Shown in pieces: positions 1-9,271 of a stretch of 64,000 bases of DNA. The stretch is taken from NCBI GenBank assembly GCA_963799455.1, contig CAWCXF010000007.1:248001-312000 (forward strand), written 5' to 3'. The position numbers were made by a program, and so were the translations under genes. The notes beneath the pieces are model-generated. The model was not told where the DNA came from and ran no database searches. It worked only from the letters and a program-made list of their open reading frames with translations. This stretch comes from CAWCXF01 sp963799455. GTDB taxonomy: Bacteria; Pseudomonadota; Alphaproteobacteria; Rhodobacterales; Rhodobacteraceae. Every line of letters starts with the position of its first letter. Position 1 is the first letter of the stretch.

Positions 1-709
1 GGACACCGTCGATGCAGCGCTGGGCATAGGTGGCGCAGGCGCCGCAATGATCCTCGTCGGTGAGAAGGTTGACGCACGACCCGCCACAGGCCGCGTCGGT
101 GGGATCGTCGCATCCCAGCTCCACCGGGATCGAGGCGTCCGTCGAGTTGCCGGCCGCGTCGAAGAACCGCGCGATGAACGTGCGGGTCGCCCCGCCCGGG
201 TTGAACTGGATCGACTCCACCCGATGGAGCTGGGACCAGGTGAGCCGCTCCTCGTAGGCCCCCTCATCGGCCGAGGTCGCGAAGGTCGCGTAGGTGCGGC
301 CTGCCTCGTCGAGGAGCTGACCCCCGACCACGTCGGCGATGCCGTCGGGATCCGTGACCACGACGGAGATGGTGACGGAGGTGGTCGGGGTGAGCGCACC
401 GCTTGCCGAAGCGGCGAGGATGCGCGGGCCGGATGCCGTCGTGGAGCAGGTCCCGTCCGCGGTGCAGGTTCCGGCGCAGCTCCCACACGAGGCGCCGCAC
501 ACCGGGTCGGGCCCACATACTCGGGATCCGCAGCTCGGTACGCACGCGACGGCGTCGCCGGCGTCCGCCCCCGGCATCGTGGGCCCTGCATCCGAACCGG
601 GGAACGGTCCGACGGGGCCTCCGGCACCCCTGCCAGTCCGGTCGTCATTGCAGCCCCCCGCGAGGAATAGCAGGGACAGCGCACACATTTGAAAGCGTCG
701 CGTCAACAT
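1..709 (-). CDS. Secreted lipoprotein, MopE-like Cys motif (3' end beyond window)
   Basis: The reading frame opens at the ATG at 709 and stays open to base 1, so only the first 236 residues are visible. The N-terminus is a lipoprotein signal ending in the lipobox LAGGC, followed by a Gly/Asp/Ala-rich linker and a Cys-rich stretch (about residues 55-85). Next comes a beta-rich segment that may be an Ig-like domain. Near the window edge there is an NLLTDEDHCGAC motif, typical of myxobacterial secreted proteins related to MopE. It is probably anchored in the outer membrane. Function is unknown. Confidence 0.75.
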   Translation of the reverse strand, partial: MLTRRFQMCALSLLFLAGGCNDDRTGRGAGGPVGPFPGSDAGPTMPGADAGDAVACVPSCGSRVCGPDPVCGASCGSCAGTCTADGTCSTTASGPRILAASASGALTPTTSVTISVVVTDPDGIADVVGGQLLDEAGRTYATFATSADEGAYEERLTWSQLHRVESIQFNPGGATRTFIARFFDAAGNSTDASIPVELGCDDPTDAACGGSCVNLLTDEDHCGACATYAQRCIDGV

Positions 710-965
710 CTCAGGACCTCCGTGACATGGTGATAGCAGTCGGCCGATGGGACCGCCGCTCGGGTTAGGTGCTCGATTTGGTCACTGATTACAGGTGCTT
801 GTGTTTGCCGCCGGTCGATGTTCGGGTTCTCCTCGGGGCGCTTCCCGACACCAAATCACGCGGTCTCGTCGTCCGCGCGGGCACGATGAGCGCTGCGGAG
901 ACCGCTGGACGGTCTGGCGCGTGCGATTGAATCGACCGCCCCAGAAGGTCCAGGAAGCGGTTCGA

Positions 966-1071
966 CTAGTGCCCGACAGACTGGTTTTGATCCTGTCCTT
1001 CGCCAGAGCGAAGCCGACCTCGCAGACGATCATCCCCGTCAAAGGGTCAAAACTAGTCTGTCTGGGCACTA
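966..1071. mobile_element. MITE-like inverted-repeat element, about 106 bp
   Basis: Imperfect 25-26 bp terminal inverted repeats (about 965-989 and 1047-1072) both begin CTAGTGCCC when read inward. They differ by one indel and one substitution. The outer ends carry TA, as expected of a TA target duplication of the IS630/Tc1-mariner type. About 55 bp lie between the arms and no transposase is encoded. I see no second copy in the window. A large stem-loop acting as a terminator is the alternative reading, but there is no U tract. Confidence 0.5.
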
Positions 1072-1649
1072 GATCGTCCGAGAGAGCGCGCGCCAGTCAT
1101 CGGCGCCGAGGCCAAACTCGCGAAAGTACCTTTCGGTGTCCTCGGGCTCATCAGCGTGCCTTCTTCGAGACCACGAATGTGTCCCACGCCAAGGCAGATC
1201 CAGCGCTGCTCCAGCGGGTTGAAGCCGTGGACCCGGCTGTAGCTGCGTCGCCGGCTCAGTGCGCTCAGCAAGGCGCTGAGCACCTGGCAGAGAATATGCG
1301 CCGGCAAGTAGAATGGACCCAGTCGGTCGTGCTGCCGAGTGTGCGCGAGCTCGTGGGCAATGATGGACCGCGCCTTTGCGCCGTTGACGAAGCGAGGATC
1401 GTAGAGGATCGCGCTTCCCAGCGCGATGGCGCCGAGCCCAGGAAAGCCTGCCGGCAGTCGGTACAGATAGCCGCGCGCGGCCGGTCCTTCGATGCGCACC
1501 GGCGTGCGACACAGCAGGCGCCCAAGACCATGGCCGATGAGGTTGGTCGGCAGCGTCCAGAGCGCACGGATCGCGGCGACGCCTAGGTTTTGGCTACGCG
1601 CTTTCGGCCAAGACCAACGAGGCGCCAGGGGCGTGAGGTGAAGTCGCAC
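1053..1649 (-). CDS. Putative zinc metallopeptidase (HELAH), C-terminus disturbed by a MITE-like element
   Basis: The 198-residue product carries HELAHTRQHD at about residues 99-108, a classic HExxH zinc site, followed by LGPFYLP. This resembles the DUF4157-like predicted metallopeptidases of Myxococcota. Its start lies 3 nt after the stop of the L,D-transpeptidase gene, so the two probably form an operon. The last codons and the TAG stop lie inside the right arm of an inverted-repeat element (966-1071), so the native C-terminus has probably been replaced. The zinc site itself is intact. Substrate is unknown. Confidence 0.6.
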   Translation of the reverse strand: MRLHLTPLAPRWSWPKARSQNLGVAAIRALWTLPTNLIGHGLGRLLCRTPVRIEGPAARGYLYRLPAGFPGLGAIALGSAILYDPRFVNGAKARSIIAHELAHTRQHDRLGPFYLPAHILCQVLSALLSALSRRRSYSRVHGFNPLEQRWICLGVGHIRGLEEGTLMSPRTPKGTFASLASAPMTGARSLGRSSAQTD

Positions 1650-1652
1650 CGG

Positions 1653-2816
1653 CTATTCAACTAGATAGGTTGAAGCACTGACGAAGGCTGGGTCCGGCGC
1701 CCAGAACCACATGAGCGCGCCGCCAGCCATCTTCTGGCGGACCTCGTCGGCGACGCGGTCGTCGATGCTCGGGCAACCCCAGGTGGGCTGCGTGTAGCCC
1801 CACTCGTCGACGTACTCCTGACGACTGCCGTTCCAGGGGTGCATGACGATGTCTCGCGCGCGGACATTGTCATTGATGCCCGGCTCAAGTCCGTCGAGGC
1901 GATGGGAAGGCCCGTAGTCCCCGACGTAAAGCTCGGCGGTGCGAAGCAGCCCGAGGCTCGACTGATGGCTCTCGGGGACGTTCGAGAACGTCGTCGCAAG
2001 CCCTGGGTCTTCGGGGTCCGAAGAGCCCATGCCGTGGGAGACGAAGAGCGTCCACAGGTGCTCGCCCGTCGCGAGATCGAAGATCCACTCGCGCTTCTGC
2101 ACGGAGTGCAGGCTGAAGTCGATGATGGCATACTCTAGGCGGTCCGTATGGCCTTGGGTCCACGCGCGATCGAACACGCCCATGGCGCGCTGAGCGACGC
2201 TGCGCTCAACGCCGGCGTTCACGAAGTCGTCCACGCTGGTCAGGCCCAACGTGAGCGTGTAGTTCCCGCTAAGAGCGCCAAGGGTCTCATCGACCCAGGT
2301 GTCGACGACGGCCCAATAGTGTCCAGCTTCGACGAAGCCGCCGGCGCGCCAGTGACCGCGGTCGATACACGTGTCCGCTTCGAGCAAGTGCACGTCGACG
2401 TCGACGCCCTCGCCCAGGTCGCTCAGCGAGAGCGCGAGAAACCCATCGTGGGGGACCTCGACGCGGTACCAGCGCTCCGGCCCAGACTCGTCGACTTCGG
2501 GTGCGCACGCGTAGCTGGCGATCTGGCTCCGGCTCGACGTCGCGGTGGAGTCGCTGTGGATGAAAGGGAACGTGCTGACGCAGGTGGTGTCGGCGGGGCA
2601 GGTGTCGGCGCCGCCATCACGACCGGCGTCTGTGCCTACGCCGGTGCCGGCGTCCACGCCGCCTGCGTCGGATGCCGCGCCAACGTCGGCCTCTCCGGCG
2701 GCATCAGTGGCTGCGGCCGCGTCTTGTCCCCCGTTCACTCCCGCGTCGCTCGCGAAGCGGCCATCATCCCCGCATCCGACAATTGACAGCAGCAGGATCA
2801 CGGAGGCCTTCAGCAT
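1653..2816 (-). CDS. Murein L,D-transpeptidase-like lipoprotein (YkuD_2 type)
   Basis: I chose the ATG at 2816 because it gives a compact lipoprotein signal, MLKASVILLLSIVGC. The upstream in-frame ATG at 2879 would bury that signal. A long Asp/Ala/Gly linker follows (about residues 20-75), then a PPC-like beta domain (about 85-195). The C-terminal half contains the transpeptidase fold: YAIIDFSLHS, a FVSHG motif, and TWGCPSIDD with the likely catalytic Cys near residue 348. Family members cross-link peptidoglycan or attach proteins to it from outside the inner membrane. It probably heads a two-gene unit with the downstream metallopeptidase. Confidence 0.8.
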   Translation of the reverse strand: MLKASVILLLSIVGCGDDGRFASDAGVNGGQDAAAATDAAGEADVGAASDAGGVDAGTGVGTDAGRDGGADTCPADTTCVSTFPFIHSDSTATSSRSQIASYACAPEVDESGPERWYRVEVPHDGFLALSLSDLGEGVDVDVHLLEADTCIDRGHWRAGGFVEAGHYWAVVDTWVDETLGALSGNYTLTLGLTSVDDFVNAGVERSVAQRAMGVFDRAWTQGHTDRLEYAIIDFSLHSVQKREWIFDLATGEHLWTLFVSHGMGSSDPEDPGLATTFSNVPESHQSSLGLLRTAELYVGDYGPSHRLDGLEPGINDNVRARDIVMHPWNGSRQEYVDEWGYTQPTWGCPSIDDRVADEVRQKMAGGALMWFWAPDPAFVSASTYLVE

Positions 2817-2917
2817 GGCGGGAAGGATGGCAATACGAGGCAGCTCTCGCAAGCGATCGCTGGCTGCCACCATCAGCACCTTTGGACAGAAACCCGGAAG
2901 CCTGACAAGCTGCCGCC

Positions 2918-3127
2918 ATGGCCGACGACAGCACCATCGAGAACCGTGTATTCCTCTTCAAGGACGTGGCCGCGGCCTGGATCACGGCGAACCCCAGCGC
3001 TCTCACCAAGGACCGCCAGGGCGCCCTCGCGGCCCTCGCAGATATTGCGTTCGTCTGCTGCACGCTCGCCGACGAAGAAGAGAGCGACGCCGCCGCAGTG
3101 GCCGCGAAGATCCGCGCCGGCAAGTAA
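2918..3127 (+). CDS. Small conserved-looking hypothetical protein (69 aa)
   Basis: This is a short acidic, Ala-rich, soluble protein (begins MADDSTIENRVFLF) with no signal peptide, membrane segment or motif that I recognise. It lies between the divergent transpeptidase gene and the MFS transporter gene, 24 nt upstream of the latter, so the two may be co-transcribed. Codon use looks like its neighbours, and the predicted helices (residues 10-30 and 38-66) suggest a real protein. No function can be assigned. Confidence 0.55.
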   Translation: MADDSTIENRVFLFKDVAAAWITANPSALTKDRQGALAALADIAFVCCTLADEEESDAAAVAAKIRAGK

Positions 3128-3151
3128 GCTCCCTCAGCAACTCGCCAGCGC

Positions 3152-4420
3152 ATGAAGAAGACGCCTTTCACACCCTATCAACGGAAGCTCTTTTTCTTCC
3201 TCAGCGTCGCGACCTTCTTCGAGGGTTATGACTTCTTTGCCCTCACGCAGATCCTCACGAATCTTCGCGAAGAGTTCGACCTCCCCATGGAGGCGAGCGC
3301 CTACATCGTGGGCACCGTCAACATTGGGACCATTCTCGCGTTCTGGCTCGTACGAAAAGCCGACGTCTGGGGGCGTCGCCGTGTCCTTACGATCACGATC
3401 TTCGGCTACACGCTCTTTACCGTCCTGAGTGGCTTCGCGCCGAACATCTATTTGTTTGTCGCCGCACAGCTCCTCGCGCGTGTGTTCCTCCTCGCGGAGT
3501 GGGCCATCAGCATGGTCATCGCCGCCGAAGAATTCCCCGCCGATCGCCGCGGCATGACCCTCGGCGTGATCCAAGCGTGCTCAAGCTTAGGCTCGATCTT
3601 TTGCGCCGGCGTGGTGCCGCTCCTCCTGAGCACACCCTACGGATGGCGTACCGTGTACTTCGTCGGCGTGATCCCTTTGGTGATCCTCATGGCCGCGCGG
3701 CGTGGTCTCAAAGAGACGAAACGCTTCACCGCCATCAGCACCGCGGTGCCGCCAGACGGCCCTTACCGGGAGCAGAAGCAAGCCTTCGATACTCAGAAGA
3801 ACTCGCTCTTCGCGATCTGGAAAACGCCCCACGCGCGCAACGTCGTCGTTCTCGCAGCGATCTGGTTCGTCGCCTACATTCCCGCCCAGAACGCCGTCGC
3901 TTTCTGGAAGGAATTCGCGATCCACGAGCGTGGTTTTACCGACGTCGACGTCTCCAAGTCCCTCACCTTCGCCGCCCTCGTTTCGATGCCCTTCGTGTTC
4001 GGCTCCGGCAAGATCCTGGACAAGTTCGGCCGCAAACTCGGCGCCGCCATCGTGTTCTCCCTCGGCGGAATCGGCGTTGTTCTCTGCTACACCCTCGAAT
4101 CCAAATGGGCACTGACCGGCGCCCTGACGCTCGGCATCTTTGGCGCCAGCGCCTACTTGCCGCTGCTCAACGCGTACACCAGCGAGCTCTTCCCCACCGA
4201 ACTTCGCGGCACCGCGGCGGCTTGGACCAACAATCTCTTAGGTCGTTTTGGCTACGTGCTGTCGCCGTTCTTGGTGGGACTGGCCGTCACAGAGACCGGC
4301 GCCTATGGCCCTGTCGTCGCATCGACGGCCATCTTTAGCTTCGTGTCTATCGGGCTCATTTACTGGTTGCTTCCGGAGACCGCGAACAAAGAACTCGAAG
4401 AAACTGCGGTCAGTGCGTAA
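3152..4420 (+). CDS. MFS transporter, sugar-porter-like
   Basis: The 422-residue protein has about 12 hydrophobic segments and the duplicated MFS signature loop: DVWGRRR after segment 2 (about residue 70) and DKFGRK at the same place in the second half (about residue 290). The stretch PTELRGTAAAW after segment 10 is typical of the sugar-porter/general substrate transporter branch. Length is normal for the family and the reading frame is intact. Substrate cannot be deduced. A DUF547 lipoprotein gene follows after 31 nt on the same strand. Confidence 0.85.
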   Translation: MKKTPFTPYQRKLFFFLSVATFFEGYDFFALTQILTNLREEFDLPMEASAYIVGTVNIGTILAFWLVRKADVWGRRRVLTITIFGYTLFTVLSGFAPNIYLFVAAQLLARVFLLAEWAISMVIAAEEFPADRRGMTLGVIQACSSLGSIFCAGVVPLLLSTPYGWRTVYFVGVIPLVILMAARRGLKETKRFTAISTAVPPDGPYREQKQAFDTQKNSLFAIWKTPHARNVVVLAAIWFVAYIPAQNAVAFWKEFAIHERGFTDVDVSKSLTFAALVSMPFVFGSGKILDKFGRKLGAAIVFSLGGIGVVLCYTLESKWALTGALTLGIFGASAYLPLLNAYTSELFPTELRGTAAAWTNNLLGRFGYVLSPFLVGLAVTETGAYGPVVASTAIFSFVSIGLIYWLLPETANKELEETAVSA

Positions 4421-4451
4421 CGAAGTGATCCAAGAGGGATAGGTGCTGAGT

Positions 4452-5315
4452 ATGACGCCAGTGAATCGATTCTCTTTTGTAGTTGTAAGCGCCGCCCTGG
4501 CGGCCTCCGCATGTGGCTCCAGTGGTTCAAGCTCCACGACAGGCTCAGCGAGCCCTTCGACGATGGCTCCCAGCGCCACGCCGACCGCGGCGGAAACAGC
4601 CGAGGCGCCTGCGCCCGAAGCGGCCACCCGTGAGGCACCTGCGCCCAGCTCACCGGACCTGACTCCATGGGCGGAGGTTCTCACCACCTACGTCGCAGAA
4701 GACGGGTTCCGTTACGCAGCCTTGAAGGCGAACGACGCTGACAGGGCCAAGTTAGGCGCCGCCGCCGAGGCGATCGCAAACGCCCAAGGCATGGCGGACT
4801 GGCCACGCGACGAGCGCCTCGCGTTTCTGATCAACGCCTACAACATTCTCACCGTTCATGCCGTCATCGAACGCTGGCCCATCGAAGGCGTCATGCAGGT
4901 CGAAGGTTTCTTCGACGGCATCGAGCACACCGTCGCCGGCGAGTCGATGACCCTGAACACCCTTGAGAACGAGCGCATCCGCGCAGCGTTCGGCGAGCCT
5001 CGCATTCACTTCGCCGTCAACTGCGCGTCGACGAGCTGCCCTCCACTTCGCGACGAACCTTTCAGCGCTGCGACGTTGGAAGAGTCCCTTGAGGAACAAG
5101 CCCGCGCCTTCGTCCGAAGCAGCACGAGCATTCGCGGGCGGCGTGCCACGCTGAGCAAGCTCTTTGAGTGGTTCGCGGATGACTTTGAAGCGAGTGGCGG
5201 CGTGCGAGAGTTCGTCGCGTCGCGGCTTGACGAAGACGACGCAGCCACCATTCGAAACGCACGAACGAGGCTCACTTATTCGGACTACGACTGGTCCCCG
5301 AACGCGGCGGAATAA
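4452..5315 (+). CDS. DUF547 domain lipoprotein
   Basis: I take the ATG at 4452, with AGG 9 nt upstream. A GTG at 4443 in the same frame is possible. The signal ends in a lipobox (AALAASAC) and is followed by a Ser/Ala/Pro-rich linker. From about residue 70 the DUF547 domain is clear: RLAFLINAYNILTVHAV, TLNTLENERIR, and HFAVNCASTSCPPLR. The function of DUF547 is not established; the conserved N/C/H residues suggest an enzyme. Its last 44 bases overlap the 3' end of the convergent glycosyltransferase gene. Confidence 0.8.
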   Translation: MTPVNRFSFVVVSAALAASACGSSGSSSTTGSASPSTMAPSATPTAAETAEAPAPEAATREAPAPSSPDLTPWAEVLTTYVAEDGFRYAALKANDADRAKLGAAAEAIANAQGMADWPRDERLAFLINAYNILTVHAVIERWPIEGVMQVEGFFDGIEHTVAGESMTLNTLENERIRAAFGEPRIHFAVNCASTSCPPLRDEPFSAATLEESLEEQARAFVRSSTSIRGRRATLSKLFEWFADDFEASGGVREFVASRLDEDDAATIRNARTRLTYSDYDWSPNAAE

Positions 5316-6562
5316 GCGACGTTCGCTCAAGACTGTGGGCGAGGAGTTTCTCTCGATCGTCGTCGTCCAAAAAGTCACTCACGAGCTTGTCCCACTTGAG
5401 CGGGCACAAGTATTCATCGTCGGCGTGTTCGGCGGCGCGGGAGAGCCGCTCATAGAGTTCGGCGTCGTCACACAGACGTAGAACCGAGTCTGCGATGTTG
5501 GCGCTGTCCTTTTCGCGGTGGACGACGGCATTGACGCCATCACGGATTCGAAGCTTAAACATTCGGATGGTCCGACGCGACGAGCGGGGTCCGTGTGCAA
5601 AGCGCCTCGTAGAGCGTCATCGGCAAGCCCTCGGGGTACGCGTGCCGGCTCGGGACTAGGACGACGTCATGGTTGCGCATCGTTTTGAGCACTTCTGCGT
5701 GGGGGACCCGCCCCATGAAATGCACGTACTCCGAGACGCCATGCCGCTCCGCGATCTCCTGAAAGAGGGGCTGGTCTCCGGTGCCGATGATCGTCAACCG
5801 TACCTCGCGACCTCTTCGCCGAAGGTGGGCCAGCGATTCGATGGCGTCACCCACACCCTTCTGTTCGTTGAGCATCCCGACGTACACCAAGCGCAACGGC
5901 GCATTCGGTGCAGGCGCGTTCTTGGCCTCCCAATCGCGGGGTGAGATCACCGCCGGCCAATCGAAGGGAACGACCTTGGCTCGGTCGACGCCGATTCGGG
6001 CGAGGTCGAAGGACGACGCAAGGTTATGGTTGGCGACCAGTTCAATGCGCGGATCGTTCAAGACGAAGGCTAAGCGCTGGTTGCGGACTCGCGCCCGAAA
6101 CCCCTCGCCCTGAAAGCTGTCCGCGAAGATCGCGAGCATGATGAGCTCCTGCCGAAGACCCCATCGGAGCAGCGGAACAATGGGGGCTGCGACGATAAGG
6201 TGGGTCGGTTCGGTCTCCTCGACGGCCTCGATCAATTCGTCGTTGCGGTCTCTATGCCCTTCCCGAAAGAGTTCAACGCCTGACGATGTCACGTCGTTCG
6301 CGAGGGTACAGCGCTCCTGGTCGGCGTTGAAGTTGATGACCGAGACGGCTTCAACGTCCTCCCGCGCTGCGATCTTTCCGACGTGCGCGACCGTGTACTC
6401 CTGCGCGTAGTATGTGCCGCCTTCGCCGCGATGGATGCGTTCGTAAGCCTCGGCGTAGTCGCCACGCTGCACGATCGTCAAACGGATTGGACCCCGGTGT
6501 CGATGCGGTTCCGCGCGCGGACGAGCTTTGGAAGCAAGCGTTTCAAAGATGCGGCTCGGCAT
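5272..6562 (-). pseudogene. GT4-family glycosyltransferase, split by a frameshift near 5563
   Basis: The upstream frame (6562-5555) encodes a GT-B glycosyltransferase: RLVYVGMLNEQKGV starts the donor-binding domain and EGLPMTLYEAL carries the E-x7-E motif. It stops just after SDHP. The protein clearly continues in another frame (5562-5272) with MFKLRIRDGVNAVV, the usual next block in GT4 enzymes. Removing one A in CCGAATG restores SDHPMFKLRI. The restored protein would be about 425 residues, normal for the family. It is either a true pseudogene or a one-base assembly error. The 3' end overlaps the DUF547 gene tail to tail. Confidence 0.75.
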
Positions 6563-6649
6563 GGACGCGACCTCATACCCCGTCCTCTAAGCGACGGCTA
6601 GGCACGACGGTGAAATGCACGGAGCGTCGAAGGTCCTGAGCGCGTGTGC

Positions 6650-7705
6650 TCAAGCTTGAGCGCGAAGCTGCTGGCAAACCCACTCGCCGGTCTCGCGCGT
6701 ACCGAGTGTTCCGCCCACCTCGCGGGTGCACATTCCTTCGCCGACGGCACGTCGAACCACTTCGATGAGACGGGCTTCTTCGCCTTCGAAACCAAGGTGC
6801 GTCAGGAGCATGCCCACGGAGAGCACCGTCGCCAGAGGGTTCGCCACGTTCTTACCCGTCAGCGGCGGAGCGCTCCCGTGGACAGGCTCAAACATGGACA
6901 CGGCGCCCGGGTTGATGTTGGCGCTCGCCGCCATGCCCATCCCGCCTTGGAGCGCGGCGCCGAGGTCCGTCACGATGTCGCCGAAGAGATTGCTCGTGAC
7001 GATCACTTCAAACTGCGTGGGGTCCTGGATCATGTAGAGGCACAGCGCGTCCACGAAGACATGCTTGGCTTCGATGGCCGGGTACTCCGTGGCCACCTCA
7101 CGAAAGCAGCGGATCCACAGTTCATGACCATGCTTTATCGCGTTGTGTTTGTCCGCCATGTGCAAAGTCTTGTGCCCGTTCTTGACGGCGAACTCGAAGG
7201 CGGCACGGATCACGCGCTCCACGCCCTTGCGTGTGTTGACGCTCTCTTGAATCGCGATCTCGTCTGGCGTGCCCTTTTTAAAGTGGCCGCCGATACCGAC
7301 ATAGATGCCCTCGGTGTTTTCGCGGAAGACCGTGAAGTCGCAGTCCTTCGCTGCGTACGCCTTCAAGGGCATCAAGCGGTCGTCGAGGCACTGAATCGGT
7401 CGAACATTGCAGTAGAGGTCGAGGCCAAAGCGCAGACCAAAAAGGACATCGCGGGCGTGAGCCATGTCGGGCACCCGGGGGTCTCCGAGGGCGCCGAGGA
7501 GCACCGCGTCGTGTTCTCGCACCGCCGCTTGGTCGGCTTCGGGAAACGTAGTCCCATCTTTCAAGTAGCGATCGGCGTTTAGGTCGAAGTGCGTGAGCGA
7601 ATACTCATACCCTCGAATCTCACTCAGCGTTTCGAGGACGCGAACGCCCTCCGCCACAACCTCAGGCCCAATTCCATCTCCGGCGATGATCGCGATTCGC
7701 TTCAT
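6650..7705 (-). CDS. Isocitrate/isopropylmalate dehydrogenase family protein
   Basis: The start at 7705 gives MKRIAIIAGDGIGPEV, the canonical N-terminus of the family; the upstream in-frame extension is unlike it. The 351-residue enzyme has FRENTEGIYVG (substrate and nucleotide specificity loop), HMADKHNA, and TSNLFGDIVTDLGAAL, which supplies the metal-binding Asp residues. Family members oxidatively decarboxylate 2-hydroxy-dicarboxylic acids with NAD(P). The loop fits NAD-dependent isocitrate, tartrate or isopropylmalate enzymes, so leuB is possible but not proven. No other leucine genes are nearby. Confidence 0.85.
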   Translation of the reverse strand: MKRIAIIAGDGIGPEVVAEGVRVLETLSEIRGYEYSLTHFDLNADRYLKDGTTFPEADQAAVREHDAVLLGALGDPRVPDMAHARDVLFGLRFGLDLYCNVRPIQCLDDRLMPLKAYAAKDCDFTVFRENTEGIYVGIGGHFKKGTPDEIAIQESVNTRKGVERVIRAAFEFAVKNGHKTLHMADKHNAIKHGHELWIRCFREVATEYPAIEAKHVFVDALCLYMIQDPTQFEVIVTSNLFGDIVTDLGAALQGGMGMAASANINPGAVSMFEPVHGSAPPLTGKNVANPLATVLSVGMLLTHLGFEGEEARLIEVVRRAVGEGMCTREVGGTLGTRETGEWVCQQLRAQA

Positions 7706-7869
7706 GCGTTGCGAACTTAGTGCGTGATTCAGTAAAACGAAAGGAATCTGACGTGTCCTGAAGCCCAATGGCTGCGCTCGGAGTTTCGCTGACATTCCTT
7801 CGACGTCGCGCCTTGCCCTTGGCCTCAGTCCGGCTCCATCCCGTCCCGGTCACTGGTCCCAGACGGCGG

Positions 7870-8463
7870 CTACTGCTGAAGCGCCTGGCGCCGCCGGTAG
7901 GTCTCGGCGTTAGCCTCGATGCGCCGAAGATCCTGCCCCGCGCGATCGCGCTCTCGGTCGAGTTCGTCTCGTTTCCAGACGATCCCCCACCAAGCGCTTT
8001 CTTCGGCGCGCCAAAGCCGAACCTGTCCGCGAGTGGTCGTCACGAGCAGCTCTTCGCCGTCTTGTTCTTCCTCCACCGGCGCGCCGACCTTCGTGGCGAA
8101 TCCCCGCCGACAGGCGGAGTCGCAGCGCTCGGCAAAGAGCGCTGCGGGCGTCGCGGCGCCGATGTGTCCCAGCGCGTCCAGTGCATCTTGTTGGGTAGCT
8201 TCGGGGTAGTCCGCCCGTATCAGTGATGCAGCCGCTTCCCGGTCCGCGTGGATCGAGTAGAGTGCGTGGCGTGAGCGCTCATCAATGACCCGAAACAGCC
8301 GTTCCATATCGTCATTTTCAATCGCCGTGGCGGCATACACCATGCAACCCCGTGTCGTTCGCGGATCTGGGGTCGAATCGCAGCCAGAAAGTGCAGAGAA
8401 AGCGATACCCGCTTGACACAAAGCGCTGAAAAGTAGAGCGTGGTTTTTCTTTCGGTCGCCCAT
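7870..8463 (-). CDS. Hypothetical lipoprotein, C-terminal coiled coil
   Basis: The start at 8463 gives a signal of about 28 residues ending in LSGC. The mature part has an acidic helical region, two Cys in ERCDSACRRGF, and a C-terminal RDELDRERDRAGQDL stretch that looks like a coiled coil. I do not recognise the family. Its ATG overlaps the ATG of the divergent PP2C gene (the four bases CATG at 8461-8464), so any ribosome-binding site would lie inside the neighbour. Upstream in-frame starts exist but would destroy the signal peptide. Confidence 0.6.
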   Translation of the reverse strand: MGDRKKNHALLFSALCQAGIAFSALSGCDSTPDPRTTRGCMVYAATAIENDDMERLFRVIDERSRHALYSIHADREAAASLIRADYPEATQQDALDALGHIGAATPAALFAERCDSACRRGFATKVGAPVEEEQDGEELLVTTTRGQVRLWRAEESAWWGIVWKRDELDRERDRAGQDLRRIEANAETYRRRQALQQ

Positions 8464-9229
8464 GAATTTCGTCGCGGCAGGTTTATCGGACGTTGGTCTC
8501 CAACGCGAGCACAACGAGGACAGCTTTTGCATTTTGCCGAGGCACTCGCTGTTTATTGTGGCGGACGGTATGGGAGGTCACCGCGCAGGGGACGTCGCCA
8601 GCCAAATGTCCACGCGGACCATCGAGTCCTTCTTTGATGCCACGGACAACGAAGACGCAACCTGGCCCTTCAGCTTCGACCCGCATCTGAGCATCGCCGA
8701 GAATCGCTTGATCACCAGCATCAAGCTCGCGAACCGCCGCATCTTTGAAGCCTCGGTCAAAGACGAAGAAGTTCACGGCATGGGTACCACCGTGGTCGGC
8801 GCGCTCTTCTCCAAGACCGCCGAGCGCTTCTACATTGCCCACGTCGGCGACAGCCGCGCCTACCGCGTGCGCGAGGGCGTGATCACCCAGATCACTCGCG
8901 ACCATTCCCTGGTCAACGATTTCCTCCTCGTCATGCCGGATATGCCCGAGGACCAGCGCGCCGAGATCCCGTCCAACGTGATCACTCGCGCCCTCGGCAT
9001 GCAAAACTCTGTCGCCGTCGATATGGTTCCCGACCAGCCGCAGGTTGGAGACGTTTACATTCTCTGCTCCGATGGGCTCAACGGCATGATCACCGACGAC
9101 CAAATCCGCGACCTCGTCGTCGCCGCCGAGAGCGATATGGAGCTCACGGTCCGGAGTCTCTGCGACGCTGCCAACGATCATGGCGGCGAAGACAACGTGA
9201 CGGTTGTCGCGATGCTCTGCACACCTTAG
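8462..9229 (+). CDS. PP2C-type Ser/Thr protein phosphatase
   Basis: A stand-alone 255-residue PP2C domain. The metal and phosphate motifs are in order: HNEDSF, VADGMGGH, GMGTTVVGAL, HVGDSRAYRV, ITRDHSLV, LCSDGLNGM and GEDNVTVV. All acidic residues needed for the two-metal centre are present. It is cytoplasmic and is expected to reverse Ser/Thr phosphorylation, for example of FHA-binding sites made by kinases such as those at 20.5 and 24 kb. The START-like protein gene follows after 42 nt, so an operon with the next two genes is likely. Confidence 0.9.
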   Translation: MNFVAAGLSDVGLQREHNEDSFCILPRHSLFIVADGMGGHRAGDVASQMSTRTIESFFDATDNEDATWPFSFDPHLSIAENRLITSIKLANRRIFEASVKDEEVHGMGTTVVGALFSKTAERFYIAHVGDSRAYRVREGVITQITRDHSLVNDFLLVMPDMPEDQRAEIPSNVITRALGMQNSVAVDMVPDQPQVGDVYILCSDGLNGMITDDQIRDLVVAAESDMELTVRSLCDAANDHGGEDNVTVVAMLCTP

Positions 9230-9271
9230 AGAGGTGCAGGGCTCGAAAGTCGACCCCGCGAAGGAAAGACC

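Noticed and set aside
795..1586. Long plus-strand frame opposite the metallopeptidase
   Set aside because: It is the antisense shadow of a gene with a clear HELAH motif and has no family features itself.
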